DNA from: Aquilaria yunnanensis
Lineage: Eukaryota > Streptophyta > Magnoliopsida > Malvales > Thymelaeaceae
Length of the DNA stretch: 64,000 bases
Assembly (NCBI GenBank): GCA_039654915.1
Contig: CM077595.1
Coordinates: 89,507,501 to 89,571,500, forward strand
Direction: 5' to 3'
Part shown: in pieces, positions 49,107 through 61,359 of the stretch
Position numbering within the stretch: position 1 is the stretch's first letter
Layout of the letters: each line of letters opens with the position of its first letter
Made by a program: the position numbers and the translations under genes
The notes under the pieces: generated by a model
Seen by the model: only the letters and a program-made list of their open reading frames with translations
The model's database searches: none
What the model was told of the DNA's origin: nothing

Positions 49107-49240
49107 TAATGCACCAAAGATTTTGAATCCTCTAATACTTCTCCATTCTCAACTAGGATTAGACGCTGATCATTGACAGGTTGATTAATGAGGACTTGCA
49201 TCTTTTGTTTAATGTCTAGAATGGTTTATATGGGATCACA
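49107..49240 (-). pseudogene. Captured fragment of a ubiquitin-like domain
   Basis: The minus strand reads TILDIKQKMQVLINQPV then DQRLILVENGEVLEDSKSLVH before a stop. This fits the ubiquitin fold wording 'TVxDxKxKIQxxxGIPxxxQRLIxxGxxLEDxxxL'. Only about 40 residues remain, preceded by an in-frame stop. The donor gene family (a ubiquitin-like domain protein rather than ubiquitin itself, given the loss of the IFAGK wording) is not identified. Confidence 0.6.
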
Positions 49241-49644
49241 CTAGATAAGCATCAAATAAAAAGTTAGAAGTAGGTAAACCTAACTATAAAAGATAGATAT
49301 GCTTTGAGTTTGCTGGAAGAAATAAATCCAATTATCTATGTGCTGCCTGTGGTAACTAAAGTCCTGAAAGTTCAACATATATTAGCGGCAAACACACTAA
49401 TGGAAATCCACATGGCAACTCCTTAACCATCCAAATTTATCCCATGTTAAAGGCATATATTCTAGTAACCAAAACACAATTGGTATTTTACCTCTTTTTT
49501 TAACTTTTTGTACCAACACACTAATGGCATATATACTATGGTAATGAATGTAACAAACAGAAAAATTGGATTTCAGATTTCACAAGCATATATATTAATA
49601 AGCCATAAACACAATAATAAGCCACAAACAAATTTATACTTGTA

Positions 49645-49752
49645 CTCATCCTGCCCTCATGCTTTCTAGTACCCATCTTTGGTTGCTCTGCTTGATCTTC
49701 CTCTATTTGGATACTTCTTATCCCTTAGGCTAAAGAAGAGCCACTATCTATC
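49645..49752 (-). pseudogene. Captured NAC-domain fragment
   Basis: The minus strand reads WLFFSLRDKKYPNRGRSSRA then TKDGY, stop, KA, stop, GQDE. This is NAC subdomain C, normally W(F/Y)FFSxRDxKYPxGxRxxRAT(K)xGYWKATGxD, with the Trp of GYWKATG turned to a stop (TGG to TAG). The RATKDGY wording differs from the RATAAGF of the NST1-like gene 9 kb away, so the donor was a different NAC subfamily member. Confidence 0.7.
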
Positions 49753-49945
49753 TCTAATTCTCAATATGATGTAATTTCCATCTTAATATCAAAAGCAAGT
49801 TAAGTCCCACCCTTTTTTTTTTTTTTTTGAAAAAGGAAATCTTTTGACTGCACATGAAAGATCAAACTAAAATTTAATGTCCTCTGTATTACAAAGTGTC
49901 AAGACAGCTACAAGACTAAAAAACATGGCTTATGGGAAGGCATAC

Positions 49946-50030
49946 CTTGTCCACGCATAGTAACTTGCAAAAGTCATTTGGGATATATTCATTGACTTTT
50001 TGTACCAGTAGCTTTTGAATTTGGTGTCTT
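49946..50030 (-). other. Exon-like segment of unidentified origin inside the CACTA element
   Basis: An 85-bp minus-strand segment bounded by TTTCTAG (acceptor-like) and GACAAG|GTATGC (donor-like). One frame is open throughout: QKLLVQKVNEYIPNDFCKLL followed by CVDK. The family is not recognised. Its position between captured gene fragments suggests it too was captured. Confidence 0.35.
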
Positions 50031-50571
50031 CTAGAAATTGAAATTAAATAATCAGAAGTATCTCTATGAGTGGCATTATCCCAAATTACCAAATAAATGA
50101 TAGCACAAATATTTATTTATCGATAAAGAACAAACTCATTGTTGAAAGAACTTGCAAAAATTTTAAAAATGAAAAGAATACTAGCACAATGATCCAATAA
50201 CAAAACACCAAAAATAATTATTCACTAGGCCATCATCTAACTTTAGTTGTGAATGACCATATCAGAATTGTGTTTCCATTCTGCTTGATTGGCTACAAGT
50301 TCCTATGTGAACTCTAAAATAGCAAGAACCCCTTACATTTCATCCTTAATAATGAGAAACCAATTTCCTTACATATCTTCATAGCAAATTCCCAACAAAA
50401 ACAAGTATTCATCAATAAAATTTGATGTAACACCAAGCGGCCATGAAAAATTAAAAACATGAAATCTCTATAGATTTGTCCTCAATAATGAACAATGCAA
50501 ACAAAAAAACCCAAAAAAAATCACATTGAAAACAGACAAGAAGAAACATTGTAAGATGGGAAGCTAAGTAC

Positions 50572-50682
50572 CCGGTCAACCTATTCGTGAGAATCATCAA
50601 TGAACTCAAATGCAAGGTCCTAGAGGAGCTCTGATTTGACTTTAGAGTGAACATTGAGGAATGTCAATCTGAGATCTACCAT
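50572..50682 (-). pseudogene. Captured first exon of farnesyl diphosphate synthase
   Basis: From ATG at 50682, 37 codons end at CGG|GTACTT, a donor-like site. The reading MVDLRLTFLNVHSKVKSELL, stop, DLAFEFIDD, SHE, stop, VDR matches the N-terminus of plant farnesyl diphosphate synthase (MADLKSTFLxVYSxLKSELLxDPAFEFTDDSRQWVxRM), ending where that gene's first exon is expected to end (from memory). Both stops fit C-to-T / G-to-A changes of Gln-like and Trp codons. The catalytic DDxxD motifs lie in later exons and are absent. Upstream of the ATG the minus strand is hydrophobic and not part of the match. Confidence 0.75.
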
Positions 50683-52850
50683 TGCAAGAACTATGACAAT
50701 GATGACAATGGTTGATCCATAGCCACATCATCGGTTCGGTAGTTGACAGATGTCCATCACATCTAAGCCAATTTCACTATCACTTTCTTTCCTTTTTTCA
50801 TCATTGAACGATTGCGCAGATCATAGGAAAGGAGAAGTGAACAAGTTCTATTTGACAAATGTCTTACTCAAAAGGCATAGAGGTTTTAAAAGTTTTTGAA
50901 CTAGTGACTACTAAGCTGTCGCTTGTAGATGGCATTCTACCAAGGGTAAGTCGTAGCTAAATCTATCCATTAATTAGTGACGGCTAGCTTTCACTAAGTT
51001 AACGAGGGCAAACCACTAACTATGGGCATAAATTAGTAACAGCTACCTTTTACTAGCCCACAATCAGTTAGTGAGGGCAAAATATCACTATCTTTGGCCA
51101 TTATTTTTAAAACTTTGTTAATTCATTTTTAGAAAAATAACTAAGATAATTGAATTTGTTAACCATTAAATAAAATTTTATCCTAAATTATAATCTATAT
51201 TTTTCTGATAGACACATAAATCCATCAATCCATACAACTTGATTGAAAAAGAAATTGGAAAAAATTGAAATTGATCATTTTCAAAACAAATGGAAAAAAA
51301 TGGAAGAAAAAATCCCATCAAAACTTAGTGACGGCTAGCTATTGCTAAGTTAGCAATAGGAAACTGTCACTAATTTTGGCCATAAGTTAGTGACGATTAG
51401 CCTTCAATAAGTTAGTAAGGACAAGTTGTCATTAACTCTGATTATAAGTTCATGATAGTTAGCCATCACTACCTCTAGCCATAAGTTAGTAACGGTTAGT
51501 TTTTGCTAAGTTAGCAAGGGTCAGCCGTCACTACCTCTGACCATCATTCTTAAAGCTTTGTTCATGCATTTTTTTTATTAAAAAATGTGAATTTTATTTA
51601 AAGTTCTTCTTTGTATACAAATAATTAATATTATGATTACTAATCAACAAATTAATATTCCTAAAGCCTAGCGAAAAAAACAGTTGAAATTCAAAAGGTT
51701 CTCACTTTTTTTTTTATTTTCTAGAAAAATAATTTAGATGAATAAATTTTTTAACCTAAATTAGAATCAGTATTTTTTAACCTAAACTTTTAAAAATAAC
51801 TAAAACACTTAGAAAAGGCTAACAGTTGCTCACTTTTGGGATACTTGCCATTTTTTAACTTAAATTTGTAAAAATAACTAAGACACTTAGCAAAGGCTGA
51901 CTATCACTAATTTTTTAGTTATTAGTGAGGGCAAGTCATCGCTAAATTTAGCGACAGCTAACTATCATTAAATTAACAAAAGCTAGCTGTCACTAAAATT
52001 TAGTGATAGACCTCCGTCACTTAACTTTTTTCGGATTTTTAGGTACACATCTTCATTGCATTACATATATTAGAAAAGGTTATTCAAGCTAAAGGAGTTG
52101 GCAAGTAAGTATAAAAAATGACTAACCGACGAGAGCTTCTATGTGACTAGTGAAGGCAAGTTATTTTTAATTGGGACAATTAATTAGTAACAACTGATTG
52201 TAGATACTTCATTAGCTTTTAGTGAAAGCTCTGTGTCACAAAATTTTGCCGAGACTTAGCAAATGCTAATTGTCGCTAATTTTTTTATTTTTAGTGAACG
52301 CAAGTCATCACTAAATTTAGTGATATCTAGTCATCGCTAAAGTTTAGCAACATACAGGCATCACTAAACTTTCACCGGACTTTTAGTGACCTTTTATCGT
52401 CCCTAATTACCAACTGTTTTTACCCATCGCTAATATGACTGTCGTTAAATCATCTTTTTTCTAGTAGTTAAGTATTTAAACAGAGCTGCAACAAGGCTAT
52501 TTTCGTAGCTGGATACATAGTATTTATACATGACCTATATAATAAAGTAGAAAGAAAACGTATTTACGGGCAATCAATGGATTTAAATCTTAACACCTAC
52601 TCCACATGAAGATTTTCCTTTTCTTAACAGAAATTGCTCTGCCTAGTTAGGAAAATAAATATATATGTTACAATTTGTCATTAATTTTTGTAATGACAAA
52701 CACATCATAGAAACATGAACTAACCATTAAATAAATGATAAATTTCAAATGGGCCTCAATTATATGAATGATTCAGATTTATTTAAAGTATTGACTATCT
52801 GTTCCTTAGCCATCATCTGATGCTATATTGCTATTCTCAATCATGATTAA

Positions 52851-53190
52851 GGGTAAATTTCATTAGTCGCTCCTAAACTATATCAGAGATTGCTTATTCA
52901 TCCATAAACTATCAAATGTTCTTAATCATCTTTAAATTATATCCAATGTTGCTTCTATCATACCATTAAAGATAGATGAAAATGTGATGCCACATCAGTA
53001 GCCAAGTCATTTTTCCATGCTATTTCAGCAGTCACATCATTTTTCTGTTAATCCTTAACGGCTGTGATGGACGGTATGACGATTAAACAACATTGGATAT
53101 AATTTAAAGACAATTAAACAATATTTAATTGTCTAGAGATGAGTAAGTAATATTGGATATAGTTTAACGATGATCAATGGAGTTTACTTC
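52851..53190. mobile_element. Mutator-like MITE, same family as 43875-44195
   Basis: The reverse complement of 52855-52930 aligns with 44110-44195 (TGATAGTTTATGGAT, AAGCAA, TATAGTTTAGG). Ends GGGTAAATTTCATTAG and, in reverse, GAAGTAAACTCCATTG. The flanks match at only 5 of 9 positions, so the borders are approximate. Confidence 0.55.
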
Positions 53191-54694
53191 TTGACCGATG
53201 GCTCGTTCGTATCCCATGGTCATGAAGGCTCTTTTTTCCATCACCTTTAGATGCTTCTACACTATCTTTATTTTCCTTCGCATTCATTTTCTTTATTCTT
53301 CCTTTTTTTGTATTATTTTCCATCTACCATAACTCTTTTAGTTAGCTAAGAGAGAAAAGGTATAAATTTTGCTTTGAATTTAAAAATAATGAAAATCATT
53401 CTGCTAGAGGTTAGCAAAGAGATAAGCCTCTTATATCCCTTACCTAGATGCAAGTCTCCCCTTCTCTTTTCCCCTTTTTAAAAAAAATATAATTCTTCTA
53501 TCCTCTTCTCCATGTCCCTTTCTCTGTCCCCTTCTTAATTTTCTGCCACCTCTCATACTCAATACAAGATAAACAAAGAGTTCTAACCAGAAAAAAATAA
53601 TGATGGGAGGAGGCTTCTCTTCTGTTAACCAACCCTTCAAAACAAAAATATAAATCCTCTACTATGCCAAGGATCATATTTTTTATCACTTAAGATGTTC
53701 TTATTTTGATATTCGATTGCTAGGTTTCATAACCCATTAAGCAAAGGTGAAAAATATACATGGCAACTCATTTCTTCAAGCTTCAACTAAAGGCCCTGGT
53801 TCCAGGAAGATTCAACAGAGATCAACTTCTCTAATAGAAAAAAGAAACCTTGATTGCAAACCTGTTATTTTTCTACTGGTTTCAAACAATGATTGGTGGC
53901 ATGGAACTGGATTTTTTTTTATGAGGTAGGTTAGCAGGAGAGTAAGTTCCCCTGTCATGGTTTGCTTCTATTTTTGCAACTTTATTAACCTTGTATTGGG
54001 TTGTACATGTGGCAGAAAATTAGAAAGAGGACAGAGAAAAAGACAGGGTTAAGGGGACAGAGGAATCATATTCTCTCTCAAAACCCTTAAAACTTGTAAT
54101 AATAGATATTTTGAGTACCAAATAAGAAAACGAAGAAGTATGCATTTCAAATTGTCTTTTAACAGAACATGAATCGCATTTCCCTCTAGTAGCTTCTAAT
54201 ATGTTTACGATGTCTAGCTGATACACTTTAAAACAACTAAGCTGTGATTATTTTTGTATATAGTAATTAGATATTCATGCACTCTAACAAGTTGATTTTC
54301 AAACTAAATTTGTACAATATTTTATAAAATAGCATATGTTTAAAAAAAATAAATATTTTTTGTGTTAATTTTCCTTTTCCTAGACTTAATAAGGAAAAAA
54401 ATTCATAACAACTAATTGCTCTATAAAAGATATATTTTTTTGAAATGAAAAATTAAATATTATTGATAAATAACATAAAAGTACAAAAGTTAGTTCCAAA
54501 AAGATTCTAGAACACTTCACCCCAAAGAATCCTAATAGCATATAATTACATCAATCTCCTAACTCGAACCAGATACCCATTTTCAAAAACTCTCTTAACC
54601 CAAAAAAGAAACCAACAATCCTTACCAACAACAAGAGAACTTAACAACAACAGATATGCCCTCAACGCCCCAAATGATAGAAAAAATAGCAACC
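53191..54694. other. Intergenic, nothing recognised
   Basis: AT-rich, with CT-rich runs around 53450-53550 that generate minus-strand frames without motifs. Confidence 0.4.
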
Positions 54695-54960
54695 TACCTT
54701 TAATCTTCCATTTCAATTTTTTCAATTCACATTTTAGCACTAATCATTTTAGCTGAAATCCCTTTTTTTTTGCCCCTTTCTCTAATCCTTAGTCTTGTCG
54801 AGGCTCTCTAAAATCCCCAAAGCAACCTAGCCTTTAATCTTCCATTTCAATTTTTTGAATTCACATTTCAGCATTAATCATTTTGGCTAAAATCTCCCTT
54901 TTTTGCCCCTTTTTCTAATCCTTAGTCTTGTCGAGGCTCTCCAAAATCCCCAGAGCTATT
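54695..54960. repeat. Tandem duplication of a 134-bp unit
   Basis: TTTAATCTTCCATTTCAATT begins at 54699 and again at 54833; the copies continue through CTAATCCTTAGTCTTGTCGA and GGCTCTC with about 10 differences. Confidence 0.9.
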
Positions 54961-56885
54961 TCATCACAACCATTCAAAGACATCTCAGAAAGATTGAAAG
55001 ATTTACTTTCTAGATTTTTTTTAAATGGCTTAATAAGAATATTTATTAAGTAAGAATCCAGCTAGGGGCTAGAAATTACAAGAAGTTCAACATTGAGGTA
55101 TCAGTACAAATCAACACTAAGTGGATACCCAAGTATTACATTTGGTTCTTCAAAATGTATCCGTGTAAAGTATGAAAAGTTTATGGTTTTTCATTCTTTC
55201 TCTCTGAATTTCAAAGTGGAATTAGATTATCAAATTTATAGTTGGAACTCCAATGGTCTACCTGAATGTTGCTACCTAAAGTCCTTACAGCTCATTAGGA
55301 ATAAATTTTCAGGAAACAAGAAGTTAATTTTAACACAAACAAGAATTTTATTTTAAATTTGATCGAAAGATCTTCCATGTACTTGTTTTGCTAAATTATT
55401 ATGTATGGTGAAGTTTTAATGCATACGTATCATTGCTCTACTTTGATGGAGCAAATATGTTACCTGGTCTGATAGGAAGCAAATTATGAGACTTTAACAG
55501 CAAATTACTAAGTAGTATTGATGCTATAAAGATGACATGTTATGGATTAAAATTTAAAAGTTAAGGACTAGAACCGGGTAGGTGTAGATTAACTGGGTTT
55601 TATAATTGAAACCAAACCAACTCACATGTATGACCGAATTCCACTTTTAACTCCCCGACCCGATCCTAACCCGCATAAAACTTGTATTGCCATCAGTTCA
55701 GTTCGATTCGATGTAGTCAATTTTACGGGTTGCCAACCATGTTGAATGAACATCCCTAAGATTTGTGGCTGGAGAGGTTTGGTTAAGTAACTAAAAAGGC
55801 TACTGCCTTGAAACTTTTATCCTTAACCATCCTACTCATTCAATCTCGTACGCGAGGTCATTCGTATGGAACATCCTTCAAGTGTACACATAAAATCCTT
55901 CCAAATCATTTTTAAAAAATTTACACTAAAAAAATGATCTTGAGTTTCATCATTCTTCAAGCATAAAGGACTTAGCACACAGTAGATGAGAAATATACAG
56001 ACTTAATTAATCTAAAAAAGGTACAATTAAACGGGCAATTACTTCCAACACTATTGCTTGATTTTAATCCAAGTGGTTGCTTACCTTTACAAGGCCATTG
56101 AGCTAGCTCCCTCGGGCAATGTGTTATTGCAGATTTTGGGTTTTGTGGATTATTCCTAGTGCTGGTCGATTCCTTGGCATAGGCTCCCATGATAATATTC
56201 CCAAAACGAATTAATCACGTGCAATAATTTCTTTTTTTAACATTCGATGCATGTTGCTTTATCTTTTTCTATTGAAAGAAATATCAATACAAGCAATGTA
56301 TATTTTCGAAAGCGTCTTTAATGATATAAAAACAATATATTAAAGGTGGTTATAACCCTAGACCGGTCAGCAATTATTCAAAGAAAATATATTCTGCACA
56401 TATGTGGAGAATATTCAGGGGGCCACTGGAGCAACAGAAAATAAATGCATGAATTGAGAGGAGATGCCCTCGGTTTTGTGATAAAGCAAATTGTTCACAT
56501 TTGTTTGCTGCAATGTTATTCATAAATCCCAAACCTCTCTCCAAGCTGGAAACCAATTATAATGGTTAGTAGGCCAGTTCGATCGATCCATGAAGTGATC
56601 ACTCTACAGTCCAGGGGAATCTACATGTTAATATGGAGCCAGCAGATATATAGCCAAAGATTTGATGGTGTATATAATAATTCGATGCATGCTTTAGTTT
56701 AATTTTTTTTAGCTAGGATTAAATTAATATTCTTTAATCATTTGGCAATCAATTAATTAGGTGGCAGTACCAGCTGAGTGGGAGGGAGCAAAGCATCGCC
56801 TTCAGTCACTTCTGTTTAGAGAAGAGGCTGCAAATTGCCCTTGCTTTTCTGTCAAAGCTGGTTGGGACGAAAAACAACTTTTCGT
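54961..56885. other. Intergenic with one probable hAT-like remnant
   Basis: 55560-55760 contains GAACCGGGTAGG and GACCCGATCCTAACCCG-type motifs and ends CATCCCTA, in the style of hAT subterminal arms, but no target duplication or paired end is convincing. The rest shows nothing recognisable. Confidence 0.35.
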
Positions 56886-57073
56886 GTCCACATACATATA
56901 TTCGTTCATATCTTCTATATTTATCCACACCTCGTGCTTGGAGACGATGCTTAGAATACATGTCTAGTATACTTTTCTGGTCCACATACATATATGTGTT
57001 CATATCTTCTATATTTATCCACACCTCATGCTTGGAGACGATGCTAAGAATACATGTCTAGTTATACTATTTA
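56886..57073. repeat. Tandem duplication of a 94-bp unit
   Basis: GTCCACATACATATAT begins at 56886 and again at 56980; both copies run through TTGGAGACGATGCT and AGAATACATGTCTAG with few differences, so the duplication is young. Confidence 0.9.
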
Positions 57074-57106
57074 AACATGTATAAAGATTCCCATGTTGGA
57101 GATTTC

Positions 57107-57882
57107 CGCTGCAAGAAAGAGCGGTTTTGGCGACTAGCTAGAGAAACGGTCAGCAACTGATAGGCATTCTACCTTTTGGCAACCGATTCAGGCGGTCACC
57201 AATTGGTCACTAGATCTATGAATACCAAATACTCAATTTTAGATACAAAGATTGGTATTAGATCAAAGACTTATCATTGAATTTTCTTTTTAATATTTAT
57301 TTTATTCTTTACTAATTTTTAGTTACTATGAAGTTTTATATTGTACCAAATATTTTTGGAAATAAATGAAAAAGAGAAACAATTTCCTTAAGAAGTGATG
57401 CCTTCAACTCAGTAAATTAGTCTTGTTTTGAAAGTCCTCATGAGTATCTCAGGAACAAATTTAGAGCTTAATGTTATTGGGCTTCTTACTTATGTCAAAA
57501 AGATTAAACTGTGCCCTCTTTGCAACAAAGAGGATAGCCATGATGAACTCTAACCCTCAACAGAGAAGTGCTTCAATGCTCCTACTTGGTAGAAAGCATA
57601 AGGAAGAAAATGAAGGATTATAATTTATATGATAGAGGGTGGAAGTTGATTGGTCCGTCTTATTTCTTACAAATTGCCAACCTAGAGATTTTGGAGTTGG
57701 TAACCGTCATTGACGACCAGTTAGTGACCAATCACGATGACCAAATTTGTACCGGTCACTAGTCGATTGCTAGGGAATCTTCATAAATAATGCCTCCCTT
57801 TTCATGATTGAAATGGCGACGAAGACTCTGGCAATTTGTCGGTCATTCTTTCTGGTTGCCAAAATGGTTTTCTCTTGTAGTG
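57107..57882. mobile_element. Non-autonomous CACTA element (776 bp)
   Basis: Left CGCTGCAAGAAAGAGCGGTT (CACTA with transitions) and right in reverse CACTACAAGAGAAAACCATT, both continuing TTTGGC. Flanking triplets TTC and TTG agree at two of three. Subterminal motifs include GGTCACTAGTCG, CACCAATTGGTCACTAG and GGCGACTAG types. No coding content recognised. Confidence 0.75.
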
Positions 57883-58379
57883 TTGGTTTGATATAGAACT
57901 TTTGATATAGAAAATATTCACTCAAGAAATATCTCAATTCCACTATATGGAAGAAACAGATTAGCAACTGAAGAAATAGTTGCTATTAGTCGCTAATAGC
58001 TAGTGACTAACTAAAGACTAAAACAAACAATTAAAACTAGCAGTCCCTATTAGCGACTGACCTTTCAATTGCTAGCTGCCTTTTTTTAAACATAAACTGC
58101 CGACACAAATTTGTATATATATATATAAATAATTTAAAATATTAAGTATATAAATGTATATATGCATAATGAATTGCTTATATATATATATATATAATGA
58201 AGAAAATGAACAAAGAATTTATAAAGTCTAAAATAAACAATTAAAATAAATACAAAATTGGAATATTGTTATTATTGAAAGAAATTAAAAACAATAAATT
58301 TTTGTCCAAAAATTAAAATAATAAACTAGAGAAACTAAAAGTCGTGGGGATGGTCACCAGTAGCATCCTCCAAAGGTTG

Positions 58380-60770
58380 ATCTTATGCAGTCATAGGCTG
58401 ACGGTCGTCTGAGATGTCCTGGGTCTTGGATACACGAGCCTCGATCTGGGACGGGTTGAAGATATTAAGCCAGGCATATACCTCTGCTGAATAATCCGAC
58501 TGCTGCTGTGCTGAATGTGATACCGACGTAGACCCACTCAAACCGACGAATGGCTATGGATAAATAGATACGGGAACCTGGTGCTGAGAACCTATCATCA
58601 TCATACCTGACTAAGTCAAGTAAGAAGGATGGTGATAAAATGCTGGTGCCTACGCCGTCTGAGCCGTCTACTCATAAGATCTAGTCGCCTATGGGTATGA
58701 CGATGAAGAAGGCTGTGCCAGCTGTGAGCCCGTCATACCATAATGAAGGGGATGAATAAGCTATTACTGTGATCTAGGCGTAGTATAAGATCCCCCTCTG
58801 CCCAACCCTCCAGGTACAAGGCCAAGATCAACACCAGTTGAGAGGGTCCCTTGAGTGGACATGCGGCCGAGGTATGCTGTAGCAATAGCCATGAAATCAA
58901 ATCCCACTCGTGGGCCCTGCAGTCCAACCATGGACTGCATGAAAGCGTCAAAGATGCGGACCCTCTCATCCGTTTGGTCCTAACGGGCCCACTAAGTTGC
59001 CATCTGCTTCTGAACTACTATTAACTGAGATCGAAGCTCCACATTGTCTTTACGGAGCTGTTCAGTAACGTCATCCTCATAACTCTATATATTGAAAAAC
59101 ATTAATTTTAAAAAAATAAGGAATTTAAATTTAATAAAGTTGGTAAAATATAATGAAATAGTACCTCGGATTGTGCGCGGCAATATGGATTACGAAACGT
59201 GAATGCCTGTGGGACCTCATTCCAAACATCCTTGTGTGGCAAACCGGCCACCATCTCCTATGACAGCGGACAAAAGGTGGGATGTGTTGACGAATTGGGG
59301 CCATAGTTCCGCTTGACCTCCTCCTCATACTTGGCCTAATTAGAAACAAAGTAAGTAAAAACGTTAGGTGGTATATATAAATAAAATATTATTAAATTTT
59401 GATTATTACATATCTCTTCATCTATCTACTTCTGAGAAAAAACCTCGGCCGTGGGTCTTCATCATGTCGACATTCAGCGAATAAAGTCGCCAAACTACGG
59501 GGGCTGACCTTCCTAAGTCTAGGAATTTAATTCAAGATAAATTAGTAAGAAGAACAATATAATTATAAAATCATATGTGTAGTTATCAATTAATATAATC
59601 ATAAATTAGTAAGAATAACAATATAGTTATAAAATCATACTTATTTCATACAAGATATTTTCTTACTATACAATCATAAAGCATTTGCTTCGTATAACTT
59701 CTGAGTGAATGCTTTCGTGGCTCTACACCAGGAGGAGCATCCTTGCTGAGCTACAAAAAAAACTAGAAATTAACATAATTAGTAATATGAATTAATTGAA
59801 TAATAGGTTGGCAATTAAATATAATAGATTATTCTACCCTATTATGCTTCTTGACATCACTAACATGCTGGAATCTTTCACCAGGTGCAGTTGGATTGCC
59901 AATGGACGAAAAGGACATAAAATTGAAGCCTTTATTTGGTAAGATGTTATTGAAATGTGCCTTAATAATTGCACCCTGCAAATGAAATAACTTGTTCTTG
60001 TAGCGGTCCTTCATTTGCCTGAGGAACTCCTTCTTGATTTTTTGGTCGTTCAATGGATCCTAATGGTAATATTGCTAAAATGATAAAGTAAAAATTAATT
60101 AGTCTTTAAAAAAATATATAATATTGAAAAATAAATGAAATAATTTATAGAAATAGCAACTTATGTAATTACCTGCAACTGAGCTAGATACTCTTCGCCT
60201 CTTTCCCGCTTGACGTTTTTCTATTCAGGGTACTTGCCCTTAAACAACGATAGAGATATGCTTGTAAGTGTTTGTCGAACCCCGCCATCTGTGACGAATC
60301 TACAAAGAAATTGATGAAATAAGTAACAAAGTAAAAATTTATATTTATGAAATATATCAAAGTTGAAGAATGTAATGATACTTATGACAATGGGTCAATA
60401 ACCCTCCGCTGCAGAGGGGGTACTGGGTTATCCCCAGACGGCACATGCTCGTCAAGGCTTGGATCTGGATGCCGGAGAGGAGCGTCTACTCGGTGAGCTG
60501 ACTGCTAGTTCTCTAAACCAGACTCCGATGCTGCTGACAGGCTAGCAGAATGGGCTGATGGAAAATTGGTGGATGAAGAAAATTGCACGGGTCGGGGAAC
60601 ACAACCTCGACTGTCCCCCTAGTTGTGGGGCAGGGCCATAAATGCACTGGCCCCAAGCTCGCGTCCCCGACGCACACCACCCTACATGGCATCAGAGGAC
60701 GACGGAGTAGATCGATTTTCTCCGAAAGAATGATCTTAATGTCCTCCTCTATGCTGATCCATCTCTGCAT
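58380..60770 (-). pseudogene. TNPA-like / Transposase_24-type protein remnant of the CACTA element
   Basis: Read on the minus strand with introns and stops: a Ser-rich N-terminal zone near 60700, SLFKGKYPE and RERGEEYLAQLQ near 60180-60260, FLRQMKDRYKNKLFHLQG at about 60025, KYEEEVKRNYGPNSSTHPTF near 59330-59280 with GLPHKDVWNEVPQAF after a stop, then a coiled-coil segment LRKDNVELRSQLIVVQKQ near 59065-59010 and RIFDAFMQSMVG. This order (basic region, K-E/THP motif, C-terminal coiled coil) is that of plant En/Spm-type TNPA proteins, which bind subterminal repeats. Inactive because of stops in most exons. Confidence 0.6.
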
Positions 60771-61359
60771 TTCCGATAAAATTTACCATATAATCACAAA
60801 TTTACTACAAATCATCAATTTCTAATAACTTTTAACAATTCTAATAAATTATAAAAAGTTAGAAATATTCAAAATTTGTAGATAATTAAAAAATGTGTAA
60901 GAAATAAAAATATATACAAATAATAAAACGTCTAACAATTTCTAAAATGTTTTACTAGTTTACAAATTTGTAACAATTTCTAAAATTGTTAAAATTTGTA
61001 ACAATGTAACAAATATTATCAACTAAAAATATATTTATAAAAAAAATAACAAATTTTTCTAAGAACCTAACAAAAATTTCTAACAATGTAACAAAAATTG
61101 AAAACACAAAAATAAATTAAATTGCTAACAATTTCTAAAATATTAACAACAAGAAAAAAAAAAAGGTCAAATTCGAGTAAAAACTAACACACATTAATTA
61201 CATAAGGAAAAATAAGAGAGTAAGAGTTAAAAAATTACCAGGTTGTGGCTGTTGCAAGAGTTCCACTTAAAGAATCATTCAGAGCATTTTCTGGAAGGTA
61301 GAAAGCGAAATAAATGAATTGAAACGGCCGAAAAAAGGATTTCTTAGATATGGGCGAGT

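Larger units (their letters stand above)
47336..52469 (-). mobile_element. CACTA-type element carrying fragments of several host genes (5.1 kb)
   Basis: Left end CACTACGAAAAAAATGGG with TTTAACAACAGAC; the right end in reverse is AACTACTAGAAAAAAGATGA with TTTAACGACAGTC, so the termini and the next 30 bases pair as inverted repeats. Both subterminal regions (47395-47650 and 50900-52440) are crowded with TTAGTGACGGCTAGC / GCTAGCCGTCACTAA motifs in both orientations. No transposase is readable. The interior (47.8-50.7 kb) contains at least four decayed coding fragments from unrelated gene families, all on the minus strand, separated by intron-like DNA. Flanking triplets ACA and AAG do not match, and the right-end C is mutated to A. 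Confidence 0.7.

Noticed and set aside
49645..49752. Second functional NAC gene
   Set aside because: Only subdomain C remains, with two stops, inside a CACTA element.
57960..58080. tRNA or other structured RNA
   Set aside because: Inverted motifs here are explained by CACTA subterminal repeats; no cloverleaf or conserved boxes.
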